From assembly GCA_964416315.1 (NCBI GenBank), contig CAYQDR010000006.1, positions 1 to 64,000 on the forward strand: 64,000 nucleotides of DNA, given 5' to 3'. Source of the stretch: CAYQDR01 sp964416315. GTDB taxonomy: Bacteria > Methylomirabilota > Methylomirabilia > Rokubacteriales > DASRDR01. Below, piece after piece: positions 55,847-64,000 of this stretch; positions within the stretch are counted from its first letter, which is position 1; every line of letters starts with the position of its first letter. Under the pieces are notes generated by a model. It was given only the letters and a program-made list of their open reading frames with translations. It did not search any database and was not told the origin of the DNA. The position numbers were made by a program, and so were the translations under genes.

Positions 55847-57447
55847 CCTTCCGCCTCGAGCTTCCTCCAGATGAGCCGCTTCCTCCCGTGGCGCTGCCGG
55901 AGGTGCCGCAGGAGATCCGCCCAGAACCGTGGCTCACCGACCAGCCGGGACAGCTCGGCGACGATGGCGCAGTAGTGGGCGGCCGGCGCCGCGCGTGACG
56001 GCCTGCCGGAGTCGAGATGCAGATCCACGAGTCGCTGGTACATGGCGGCGGCGAGGCGCGCGTACTCGGCGCGGCTAGCGGTCCCGGGTCGCTCGAGGAT
56101 GAGGCGAAGCCAGTCGTACGGTTCCTCCCGGTCGCGTCCCAGCCGGCGTTGAAGCTCCCTAAGCTTCGGGAACGCGGTGAGGTCCGCTCCGTCCGAGGCT
56201 TTGGCAACGGCGTACTTGGCCACGAGTTTCAGCTCGTCGAAGCCCATCCGACCCTGCCGGCCGGCGATCCCGTCGAAGACCTCGCGCTCCCGGCCCTCGG
56301 CCAGGAGAATGCGTGTCTTGAGCCCCGTCACGTGCCACGCCCCTTCTCCGGGCCGAGTCGCCGTCCGCAGCAGCCGCGCCAATACCGCGTCCCAGTTGGA
56401 GAGGGCCTCCGACTGCCGCCTCAGCGCCGCGAAGGCTGCGGCGTCGGGCTCCCTGAGAAACTGTGCGACCCGGGCCTCCTGGGCCGCCGACCGGTCCCCG
56501 AGGGCCTCCCGGGCCCGGATGAGGGCCGTGGCGAACTTCCCGTGGTGGCCGAACGTCCTGACCCCCACCTCAGCCAGCCTGGCCACCCCGGCCCAGTCCA
56601 TCTTCCGCTCGTACTGGGAGAGCACCTCCTCCAGGTACACGGCGTTCCGGGGCGCGAAGCGCTCCTTTAGGGCCAGGACCTCGGCCCGGTTGCGTCCGAC
56701 CGTGGCCAGGGCGATGAGGCCGTCCACCTCGGTGGGACAGTCCGGCCGATCGGTCCTCAGGGCGCCCTCCGCTGCTGCGGTCAGCCGCATCTTGAGCCGC
56801 TCGCGGCCGTCCGCGTCCAAAGCCCTGGCCAATCCGGTGAAGCCCCCCCGGTATCCGAACTTCTTCGCGAGCGGCAGGATCTCGGTAATGACCCCCTCCA
56901 CACCTCCGCGGCACGCCACCAGGCTCCGGGTGTAGCCCTCGACCACCCGGGCGAAGTCCAGGGCGATGGCGTCCTCCGGGGCTCCGTGATTGCCGAGAAT
57001 GTCCGTCGTCTCCCCGGCCTCGGCCAGAAGCCCCAGTAGCAGGGCATAGGCTCTGACCGCTGCTGCGTGTTGCCCTGATCGGGTGAGCTCCAGCGCCCGG
57101 CTCATGAAGTCGGTGAAGAGCTCGACCCACTCTCCGAACGCCTCCGACTCGTCCCCCTCGTCGCCCGGGTCAGACCACTCATCCTCAGGGATCCAGGAGA
57201 CGAAGGCGCCCGAACGGGATTGCGCGCAAAAGTCTTCGATTTCCTCGAGGAGCGCCCCCGGCCGGGAGCGTGAAGTCGAGCCCTTCGACCCGCGCGGCAG
57301 GTGCTCGCGGACCCACCGCGTCTGTCGGTGGGACGGCAGATTGGCGATCTGCTCGGCCAGCAGCTCGGCGAGCTTCGCTTCGCCGAGGCGCGCCAGGTCG
57401 GCCTTCCGAACCGCCGCTCGACCGGGGCCGACCCTCCTTCGTGGCAT
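55831..57447 (-). CDS. Large helical-repeat hypothetical protein
   Basis: The 538-residue soluble protein has no signal and a basic N-terminus (MPRRRVGPGRAAVRKADLAR). Helical repeats fill most of its length: RAYALLLGLLAEAGETTDIL; GYTRSLVACRGGVEGVITEI; KFATALIRAREALGDRSAAQ; LVAKYAVAKASDGADLTAFP. The style resembles DUF6880/SWIM-associated TPR-like proteins. I cannot name it. It sits beside the restriction locus and upstream of the small CBP-like protein; whether the pair belongs to the defence island is open. Confidence 0.55.
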   Translation of the reverse strand: MPRRRVGPGRAAVRKADLARLGEAKLAELLAEQIANLPSHRQTRWVREHLPRGSKGSTSRSRPGALLEEIEDFCAQSRSGAFVSWIPEDEWSDPGDEGDESEAFGEWVELFTDFMSRALELTRSGQHAAAVRAYALLLGLLAEAGETTDILGNHGAPEDAIALDFARVVEGYTRSLVACRGGVEGVITEILPLAKKFGYRGGFTGLARALDADGRERLKMRLTAAAEGALRTDRPDCPTEVDGLIALATVGRNRAEVLALKERFAPRNAVYLEEVLSQYERKMDWAGVARLAEVGVRTFGHHGKFATALIRAREALGDRSAAQEARVAQFLREPDAAAFAALRRQSEALSNWDAVLARLLRTATRPGEGAWHVTGLKTRILLAEGREREVFDGIAGRQGRMGFDELKLVAKYAVAKASDGADLTAFPKLRELQRRLGRDREEPYDWLRLILERPGTASRAEYARLAAAMYQRLVDLHLDSGRPSRAAPAAHYCAIVAELSRLVGEPRFWADLLRHLRQRHGRKRLIWRKLEAEGCPLS

Positions 57448-57461
57448 CCCGGCCCTCTCGC

Positions 57462-58141
<680 letters not shown>

Positions 58142-58145
<4 letters not shown>

Positions 58146-59629
58146 CGGCGCGCGAACACGGCGGCCCCGGTCCCGGCGAGCTGGCCGAACGTGGCCCCCG
58201 CCATGAGCCCGGCGCCTCCGGGGTAGTTGTAGTAGAACAGGCCGCCGACCAGCTCCCCGGCGGCATAGAGACCGGGGACGGGGCGATCCTCCGTGTCCAG
58301 GACGGCGGCGTCCGCGTTCACCCGGAGGCCCCCGAACGTGAACGTGATCCCGCACGTGACACCGTAGGCGACGTAGGGCGGGCTGTCGAGCCGCTGGGCC
58401 CAGTTCGACTTGGGCGGCGTGATCCCCCGGGTGCCCTTGCCGTCCAGGACCGACGGATCGAAGGGCTTGTCCTCGACGGCGAGGTTGAACTCCCGGACCG
58501 TCCGGACGAGACCGGCCACGTCGACCTCGCAGCGTCGCGCCAGCTCCTCGATCGTGCCGGCCTCGACCTTCGTGACCCGGCGGATCCGGTACTCTTCGCG
58601 CAGGAGCGGGACGACCTTCTGGTCGAAGATCTGCCAGCCCGCGCGGCCCGGCTGCTTGAGGACCTCGCGGCCGTATCTCGCGTACGTGTAGTTCCGGTAG
58701 TCGGCGCCCTCGTCCACGAAGCGCTCCCCGCGGAGGTTCACCACGATCCCGAGGGGGTAGGAGTGCTTCTGGAAGAGGTCGAGCACCGTCCGATCGCCGA
58801 ACTCCGGCGCGTTGAGGTCCCACTGGACGGCGTGGCACGACGACCAGTGCCCGTAGGGCTGGGCGCCGATCTCCAGCGCCATGCGGATCCCGTCCCCGGT
58901 GTTGTGTCGCGTCCCGCGGACGCGGGCCAGCTCCCAGTCGGGCCCGAGGTAGCGGGTGCGCCACTCCGGGTTCGCCTCGAACCCGCCGCAGGCGAGGACG
59001 ACCGCCCGCGCGGCGATCTCCTCGAACTCCTCGGGCCCGCGGGCGACGACACCCGTCACGGCGCCGCGCCGATCCACGAGCAGCCGGCGCGCGCCGGTCC
59101 CGTAGCGCACTTCGACGCCGACGCGGGCCGCGCGGTCGTAGAGGGCCTGGACGAGCCCGGCCCCACCCCCCACTGCCTCGACCGCCAGCCCACCCCAGAA
59201 CCGGTGGCGCTCGCCGACTCTGAACGACTGGCGGCTCAGCATCAGGATCCAGCGCACCCCCTGACTCCGCATCCAGACCACCGTCGCCCGCGAGCGTCGG
59301 ACCAGGAGGTCGGCGAGGTCCGGGTTGGCGCAGGCGTCGGTGAGCCGCATCAGGTCGTCGTAGAACGCCTCCTCGGGGTACGGCGGCACCTCGGCGGCCA
59401 GCGCTTCGGCTTCGGTGAGGTCGGGCAGGACGTCACGGCGGAGGTCCTCGAGCCCCCGGTGGGCGAACCGGAAGGCTCCCGCGGTGAACAGCGAGTTCCC
59501 CCCGCGCTCGACCTCGGCCGCCTTCTCGAGGACGAGGACGCGCGCTCCCTGCTCGCGCGCCGCGAGCGCCGCGCACAGCGCCGCATTCCCACCCCCCACG
59601 ACAATGACGTCGTACGCGCGATCCGTCAT
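58142..59629 (-). CDS. FAD-dependent tricarballylate dehydrogenase-like flavoprotein (TcuA/fumarate reductase family)
   Basis: This 495-residue FAD-binding-2 flavoprotein has the N-terminal dinucleotide motif VIVVGGGNAALCAALAAREQ, LEKAAEVERGGNSLFTAGAF, FWGGLAVEAVGGGAGLVQAL, and VVLACGGFEANPEWRTRYLG. The C-terminal PGLYAAGELVGGLFYYNYPG and GGAGLMAGATFGQLAG are typical of TcuA. It would oxidise a tricarboxylate or related acid. TcuB and TcuC partners are absent. It lies between the two genes of a MacB-like transporter, an unusual neighbourhood. Confidence 0.85.
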
Positions 59630-59706
59630 GGCACGCTAAGTCGCGGCCGCCACGGGTGGCGCCGGGTGAGCCGCAGAGCGCCGCGCGGAGTGGGACCCCT
59701 TTAGCT

Positions 59707-59737
59707 TCCTCCCGCGATTCGGCGAATCGCGGGAGGA
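59707..59737. terminator. Perfect 14-bp intergenic hairpin
   Basis: TCCTCCCGCGATTC and its exact complement surround GGC in the 178-bp gap between the permease and the flavoprotein genes. There is no T-run on the minus strand, the direction of the flanking genes. It may stop or stabilise transcripts. It is not one of the R1-R3 families. Confidence 0.5.
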
Positions 59738-59807
59738 GGTAAACGGGTGACGGAGCGCGGCGCGGCTGTCGGCGAGCCCGGCGACAGGACCCGTGGCGGC
59801 CATGGCT

Positions 59808-61001
59808 CTACGCGCCGCGGCGGATCGCCTCGGCCGGCGGCAGCCGGAGGATCCGCGTCGTCGCGTAGGTCCCCGCGATCACGCCCAGCGCCGCCGCGAA
59901 GGCCACGGCGAAGGCGAGGAGGCGCCCGGTGAAGAGGAAGAGCTGCTGCCCCGCCTGGGCCGCCCGTGCGTCCACGGCCACCCCGGCGCCGAGCGCGAGG
60001 AGCGTGCCGAGGACACCCCCCGACAGGCTCACGACGAGGCTCTCGCGCAGGACCTCCCCGAGGAGCTGGACGTCCGTCGCGCCGAGGGCCTGCTTGATCC
60101 CGAAGTCGCGGAGCCGCTCGAACATGGACGCCGCCATCGTGTTGGAGAGCGACAACCCGCCCACCAGGAGCCCGATGCCCCCGACGCCGGCGAGGAGCCA
60201 GGTGAAGAAGACAGTGGAGGCGGCGAGCCGGCGCGCGACCTCGCCGGGCGGGGCCACGTTCACCCCCGGCACCTCGCGCCGGATCCGCGCGGCGAGGGCG
60301 TCCGCGTCCACGCCGGGCGCCCACCCCACCGCGGCGCCCGTGTTCAGGTCCTCGCGCGCCACCGGACCGCCCGGCGCGAAGAGGAACCGGACAGTCGGGT
60401 CCAGGGCGAGCCAGAGGTCGCGCGCGTCCTCGAGGGGGACGATCGCGAAGCGATCCGGGGCCGTGAGCAGGCGCTCGAGGATGCCCACGACCTCGAGCTC
60501 CCGATCGCCGACGCGGAGCCGGTCGCCGGGGCGGAGGCCGCGGGCCGCAGCGAAGTCCGCGCCCACGACGGCGCGGCCCCGATCGGCCGGGGCCAGGAAC
60601 CGGCCGCGGGCGACCGGCAGCGTCGGGTAGTTCCGGTTCGGCGTCGGCACCGTCAGATCCACCCCCAGCACGAGCTCCTGGTTGATGCTGAACAGCTCGG
60701 AGGTCGCGGGATCGACCGGCACCATGACCTGCGCCTGGACGACGCGAACGCCGGGGACCGCCCGGATCGCCTCGAGGGTGCGCCGGGGGAGGAGCCCGCC
60801 CGCGGTGAAGCCGGCGCCGCTCCCGATCCCCGCGCCCGCGACCGAGATCTGGCCAAGCACGAACCGGTGGCCGCCCTCGATGAAGCGGCTGATCCGCTCG
60901 GCGAGCGCCCCGAGCGCGACGAGACCGGCCATCCCGACGGCGATGCCCGTGATGGCGAACAGGTAGCCACGGGGCCACAGGCGTCGGGGAAGAGCCGGCA
61001 T
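59808..61001 (-). CDS. ABC transporter permease, FtsX/MacB-like
   Basis: The 397-residue protein has an N-terminal TM helix (YLFAITGIAVGMAGLVALGA), a MacB-like periplasmic domain (residues about 50-270) and three C-terminal helices: FFTWLLAGVGGIGLLVGGLS, VVSLSGGVLGTLLALGAGVA, LLAFAVAFAAALGVIAGTYA. RLRDFGIKQALGATDVQLLG is the cytoplasmic coupling loop and RILRLPPAEAIRRG the standard C-terminus. It works with the ATPase at 57462-58145 to export or extract a lipid or small molecule. ATG 61001 places the first helix correctly. Confidence 0.88.
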   Translation of the reverse strand: MPALPRRLWPRGYLFAITGIAVGMAGLVALGALAERISRFIEGGHRFVLGQISVAGAGIGSGAGFTAGGLLPRRTLEAIRAVPGVRVVQAQVMVPVDPATSELFSINQELVLGVDLTVPTPNRNYPTLPVARGRFLAPADRGRAVVGADFAAARGLRPGDRLRVGDRELEVVGILERLLTAPDRFAIVPLEDARDLWLALDPTVRFLFAPGGPVAREDLNTGAAVGWAPGVDADALAARIRREVPGVNVAPPGEVARRLAASTVFFTWLLAGVGGIGLLVGGLSLSNTMAASMFERLRDFGIKQALGATDVQLLGEVLRESLVVSLSGGVLGTLLALGAGVAVDARAAQAGQQLFLFTGRLLAFAVAFAAALGVIAGTYATTRILRLPPAEAIRRGA

Positions 61002-61114
61002 CCCTCCGGTGCTACGCGTCGGCGCGTCGGGCCGTCGGCATCGGCCCCCGACCGCCTCCCACGTCCGGCGGGAATCCATCCCTGGTCCCGGCGGGGTGAG
61101 GCACGAGCGCGGCT

Positions 61115-61190
61115 AGGACGCAGGGAGGAGGAGGGCCGAGGCGTATGCCGCATACGTTGAGGCCCGCCGACGACCGAGGACGACGCCGGG
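61115..61190 (-). repeat. Intergenic repeat, family R2, copy 2
   Basis: This second copy of the element at 40728-40803 has identical core sequence around the GTATGC-C-GCATAC palindrome and matching outer blocks. It lies between the FtsX-type permease gene and the halogenase-like gene, both on the minus strand. Confidence 0.7.
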
Positions 61191-61217
61191 CGACGCGCAT
61201 CGCCCCGCCGGAGCGGT

Positions 61218-62501
61218 TCACCACGTCAGGCGGGATTCCACCGGCAGGCCGCGCCGCCGCCGGGCGCGCCGGGTGATCCGGGTGACCAGGAACACCAGCG
61301 CGAGGCGCGCCCGGAGCCAGAGCGGCCGGCGCAGGAACGCGGCGCCCGCGAGGACCGCCACCACGGCGTCCCGGAGGACCCGGGGCGGGCTCGGGGAGAG
61401 GAACACCTCGAGGAACGACGGGTCGTAGTAGCGGTCGATGAAGTCGAAGAACAGCCGCGCCCCACCGGCAATCCGCCGCCGGTACCGGTCGAAGCGGGCG
61501 GCGCGGAAGTCGCCGCGGCGGAACCCCTCGACGACGACCCGCGAGGCCAGCTCGGCGGACTGCATCGCGATGTAGACGCCGGTCGAGAAGATCGGATCCA
61601 CGAACGTCACCGCGTCCCCGATCGCCACGAAGCGGTCGCCGATCGCGGGCACGGTTCGGTACGAGAAGTTCGCCGCCGTCCACACCCCCGTCGTCCGGGT
61701 CGCCCGCGCGAGCCCCGCCCGGACGCTCGGACAGGCCGCGATCATCTCGTCGAAGAGGCGCTCGACGGGGACCTGGCGGGCCTTGACGACGCGCTGGTGC
61801 AGGACGCAGCCGATGCTGGCGAGGTCCCCCGCGAAGGGGATCCACCAGAACCAGCCGTGCTCGAACAGGTAAATCCGGATGTGCCCCTCGAGCCGCCCCT
61901 CCCAGCGCTCCGCCCCGCGAAAATGGGCGAACAGGGCGACCTTCCCCAGGCTCGGCATCGGCTCGCGCCGCCCGAGCCGGGTGGCGGTGAGGGCGTCCCG
62001 GCCGCTCGCGTCCACGAGGAACGCCGCCTCGACCCGGTAGGAGCCGGCATCGTCGGTCCGGACGTCGAGCCGCACGCGATCGGCTTCAACGGCGACCTCG
62101 GCCACCTCCGCCCCCTCGAAGACCGCCGCCCCCTGCTTCATCGCGTGATCGAGGAGCAGCCGGTCGAAGTCGGCGCGCGGCACGTTGTAGGAGTGGTCGG
62201 CCATGGCCACGCGCGCCTGGAAGTTGAAGACCACCTGCCGGCCCTCGATCTCGTCGATGAACGCGGCGCCGTGCTTGCGGATGAAGCCTGCCGCCTCGAG
62301 GGCCGGCAGGAGGCCGAGGCGCTCGAAGAGGGGGACGTTGGCGGGCAGGAGCGACTCGCCGATGTGGAAGCGCGGGAAGCGCTCCCGCTCGAAGCACGCG
62401 ACGTCGAGCCCGGCCCGCGCGAGGAGGGTCGCCGCCGTCGCGCCGGCCGGTCCGCCCCCGACCACGGCGACGTCGTACCGGCTCCGGATGCGGTCGGCCA
62501 T
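61218..62501 (-). CDS. FAD-dependent oxidoreductase, tryptophan-halogenase-like
   Basis: This 427-residue group-A flavoprotein has the FAD motif VAVVGGGPAGATAATLLARA near residues 11-30, FPRFHIGESLLPANVPLFER (a halogenase/GGR-type ESLLP motif), and HGWFWWIPFAGDLASIGCVL. The latter contains WFWWIP, which fits the WxWxIP motif of flavin-dependent halogenases. GDAVTFVDPIFSTGVYIAMQ follows. The catalytic Lys of Trp halogenases is not evident, so halogenation is unproven; related proteins occur in aryl-polyene and polyketide clusters. It precedes no transporter of its own and shares strand and spacing with the glycosyltransferase and ketosynthase genes upstream. Confidence 0.85.
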   Translation of the reverse strand: MADRIRSRYDVAVVGGGPAGATAATLLARAGLDVACFERERFPRFHIGESLLPANVPLFERLGLLPALEAAGFIRKHGAAFIDEIEGRQVVFNFQARVAMADHSYNVPRADFDRLLLDHAMKQGAAVFEGAEVAEVAVEADRVRLDVRTDDAGSYRVEAAFLVDASGRDALTATRLGRREPMPSLGKVALFAHFRGAERWEGRLEGHIRIYLFEHGWFWWIPFAGDLASIGCVLHQRVVKARQVPVERLFDEMIAACPSVRAGLARATRTTGVWTAANFSYRTVPAIGDRFVAIGDAVTFVDPIFSTGVYIAMQSAELASRVVVEGFRRGDFRAARFDRYRRRIAGGARLFFDFIDRYYDPSFLEVFLSPSPPRVLRDAVVAVLAGAAFLRRPLWLRARLALVFLVTRITRRARRRRGLPVESRLTW

Positions 62502-62512
62502 CCCGTCCCCCC

Positions 62513-63259
62513 CTACGACTCGCCGGCCGCGGCCGGGACCCGACGGCGGCCGAGCCCATCCGCCGCGAGCCGGTGGCCGGCCTCGCGCCACAGCTCCCGG
62601 GCGAGATACCAGGCGATGCGGCCGCCGTCGGCCAGCGCGCGGAACCGGCTCGCCCGCTCCAGCGGGTAGATCCGGCGGATCGGCACCGAGACGAGCCCGA
62701 ATCCCGCCCGGACGCCGCGCACCAGCGCCTCGGTCTCGAGCACGAACCCTTCCTCGCGGAGGGAGACGGCCCGCAGGAGCGCCGCCGGGTAGATGCGAAA
62801 GCCGCACTGCGTGTCGCGAACGTCGGCGCGGACGAGCCGCGTCACGAGCCAGTCGGCGGCGCGGATCGCCCCTCGGCGGAGCGAGGGCACGCGGTCGCCG
62901 TCCCCCGAAGCCAGCCGATCGCCGACCACGAGGGCCTCCGGGGCCGCCCGGGCCGCGGCGAGGAGGCCGGGCAGATCCGTCGGGTCGTGCTGGCCGTCGC
63001 CGTCGAGGGTCGCGACCGCGGTCGCGTTCCGCCGGAGCGCCTCGGCAAAGCCCCGGCGGAGGGCGGCGCCCTTGCCGGCGCGGCGCGGGCTGCGGAGCAC
63101 GCAGGCCGCCCCGGCCGCCGCGGCGCGGACATCGCTCCCGTCGGTCGAGGCGTCGTCCACGACGATCACCGGGCAGACCTCGCGGAGCCGGCGGACGACG
63201 GCGCCCACGGTGGCCGCCTCGTTGAAGACCGGCACGACCGCGACCAGGCTGCTCATCAT
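62513..63259 (-). CDS. Family 2 glycosyltransferase (dolichol-phosphate-mannosyltransferase-like)
   Basis: The 248-residue GT-A enzyme starts LVAVVPVFNEAATVGAVVRR. It has the nucleotide-sugar motif VIVVDDASTDGSD near residues 30-42, LDGDGQHDPTDL near 87-98 (metal-binding DxD region) and DTQCGFRIYPAALLRAV near 150. It has no clear transmembrane tail. It resembles the GT2 genes of aryl-polyene-type clusters. ATG 63259 overlaps the ketosynthase stop (ATGA), showing coupling. Confidence 0.88.
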   Translation of the reverse strand: MMSSLVAVVPVFNEAATVGAVVRRLREVCPVIVVDDASTDGSDVRAAAAGAACVLRSPRRAGKGAALRRGFAEALRRNATAVATLDGDGQHDPTDLPGLLAAARAAPEALVVGDRLASGDGDRVPSLRRGAIRAADWLVTRLVRADVRDTQCGFRIYPAALLRAVSLREEGFVLETEALVRGVRAGFGLVSVPIRRIYPLERASRFRALADGGRIAWYLARELWREAGHRLAADGLGRRRVPAAAGES

Positions 63260-64000
63260 GCCGCGGCGCGCTCGCGCCGCGCCGCGCCGGCGCGCTCGAG
63301 GAGCAGGGCGACGTGACCGCCGCCCCGCGCGAGGCCGTGGACGAGCACGGTCTGGGCGGAGCGTGACCCGGCCCCGCCGTTCGTCGCGAAGGCGAAGCCC
63401 CCCCGCACCGGCGTCCGGAGGTCGGGGAGCGGTGGGAGCCGCCCGCCGCCGAGCGTCGCGACCGCCGCACCCGCCACGGCGAGCACCCCGAGGCCGGCGT
63501 GGTCGCCGGCGAGCGGCGTCAGCGCGGTGAGCCGGGGCCCGGACGCACCCGGCGTCCCGAAGACCACCCCGATCAGGTCCAGCTCGCACACGTCTTGGGT
63601 CGGGTCCCCGCTCCCCGTGAGGTAGACGGCGTCCACCTCCGCCGGCTCGCGGCCGGCTCCCGCGAGGGCGCGGCGGATCACGGCCGGCGCGCGGCGGCGC
63701 CGCGTCGGGAACCCGTGGGCCGGCGCCGGCAGGTTGCCCCAGGCCACGCCCGTGAGGTCCGCGTAGACGCGCGCGCCGCGCGCCCGCGCGCTGTCCTCGG
63801 TCTCGAGCAGCACGGTCGTGGCGCCCTCGCCGAGCACCGTGCCGTTGGCGCGTCGGTCGAACGGCCAGCACCCCTCGGGCCCCGCCCCGCGCGGCGACGT
63901 CGTCCCGAGCCGCGTCAGCTCGCGGAAGACGATCGGGCACAGCTCGTCCACGCCGCCGGCGAGGACCGCCGGGGCCCGCCCCGCCGCGACGAGGCCGGCC
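63256..64000 (-). CDS. Beta-ketoacyl synthase family protein, C-terminal part (runs off the window)
   Basis: The 3' 745 bp of a ketosynthase gene are visible: AGGVDELCPIVFRELTRLG, then WPFDRRANGTVLGEGATTVL, the standard KS segment after the active-site Cys, which lies outside the window. In the C-terminal half the usual HGT motif reads TGSGDPTQD, so the first catalytic His appears lost. LTPLAGDHAGLGVLAVAGA may keep the second His. This suggests a chain-length-factor or degenerate KS in a type II polyketide or aryl-polyene-like pathway. The gene is 5'-incomplete only because of the window edge. Confidence 0.82.
   Translation of the reverse strand, partial: AGLVAAGRAPAVLAGGVDELCPIVFRELTRLGTTSPRGAGPEGCWPFDRRANGTVLGEGATTVLLETEDSARARGARVYADLTGVAWGNLPAPAHGFPTRRRRAPAVIRRALAGAGREPAEVDAVYLTGSGDPTQDVCELDLIGVVFGTPGASGPRLTALTPLAGDHAGLGVLAVAGAAVATLGGGRLPPLPDLRTPVRGGFAFATNGGAGSRSAQTVLVHGLARGGGHVALLLERAGAARRERAAA

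Noticed and set aside
61218..62501. Calling the flavoprotein a true tryptophan halogenase
   Set aside because: The WxWxIP-type motif is present but the catalytic lysine context is not evident, so only the superfamily is claimed.

Overview
The window is a very GC-rich, densely packed bacterial segment. The genes are mostly co-directional, with many 4-bp ATGA/GTGA overlaps and ordinary sigma70-type promoters with 17-bp spacers. The mix of soil-type catabolic genes, hopanoid genes, DUF222/HNH and cyclase-type genes, and selenoprotein candidates would fit an uncultured soil or subsurface lineage such as Candidatus Rokubacteria/Methylomirabilota. That assignment is an inference; no rRNA, tRNA or other phylogenetic marker is present. 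No CRISPR array was seen.

Layout, left to right. 0-8.3 kb is a patchwork: a Nudix hydrolase, a mosaic of three broken genes (unknown N-terminus, RND pump, DUF2214), a selenocysteine-containing GrdB-type protein, RidA, a cobalamin-type binding protein whose reading frame also crosses a UGA, small envelope proteins, half an EamA transporter and an AbrB/PIN toxin-antitoxin pair. 8.4-18 kb holds PolX, an FKBP isomerase, and a catabolic block (acyl-CoA dehydrogenase plus APH-like kinase, enolase-superfamily enzyme, aldehyde dehydrogenase, SDR) interrupted by a second toxin-antitoxin pair. 18.1-24 kb is biosynthetic: a tryptophan attenuator with a Trp-rich leader peptide, trpE and trpG, a zinc-ribbon protein, a terminator-bearing leader, a NirA-type siroheme reductase and two siroheme-synthesis genes. 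24-33 kb contains an LLM flavin enzyme, an internally deleted class III cyclase gene, a HugZ-like protein and an inositol-catabolism group (iolD, iolE, a sugar kinase, a TIM-barrel isomerase), then a RelE-type pair. 33.6-43 kb is two ABC importers with an SDR. 43-47.5 kb is a hopanoid-linked operon (CDP-alcohol phosphotransferase, HpnL-like protein, HpnJ, HAD phosphatase). 48-57.4 kb looks like a defence island. 57.5-64 kb has a MacB-like ABC pair split by a tricarballylate-dehydrogenase-like flavoprotein, then a halogenase-like flavoprotein, a glycosyltransferase and a ketosynthase running off the edge.

The most unusual items are these. First, a Type III restriction locus in which the Res subunit is fused at its C-terminus to an MNT nucleotidyltransferase and followed by a HEPN gene and then by Mod. 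This makes a composite restriction and MNT/HEPN toxin-antitoxin system. Second, two neighbouring in-frame UGA codons, each followed by a SECIS-like hairpin; one lies in the BtuF-like binding protein at what I recall as a Cys position, and I do not know that family as a selenoprotein family. Third, three intergenic repeat families. One is a two-hairpin element present four times; one copy of it sits between 40-bp direct repeats of the iolD 3' end. Fourth, several genes made of fused fragments, which point either to real deletions or to assembly joins.
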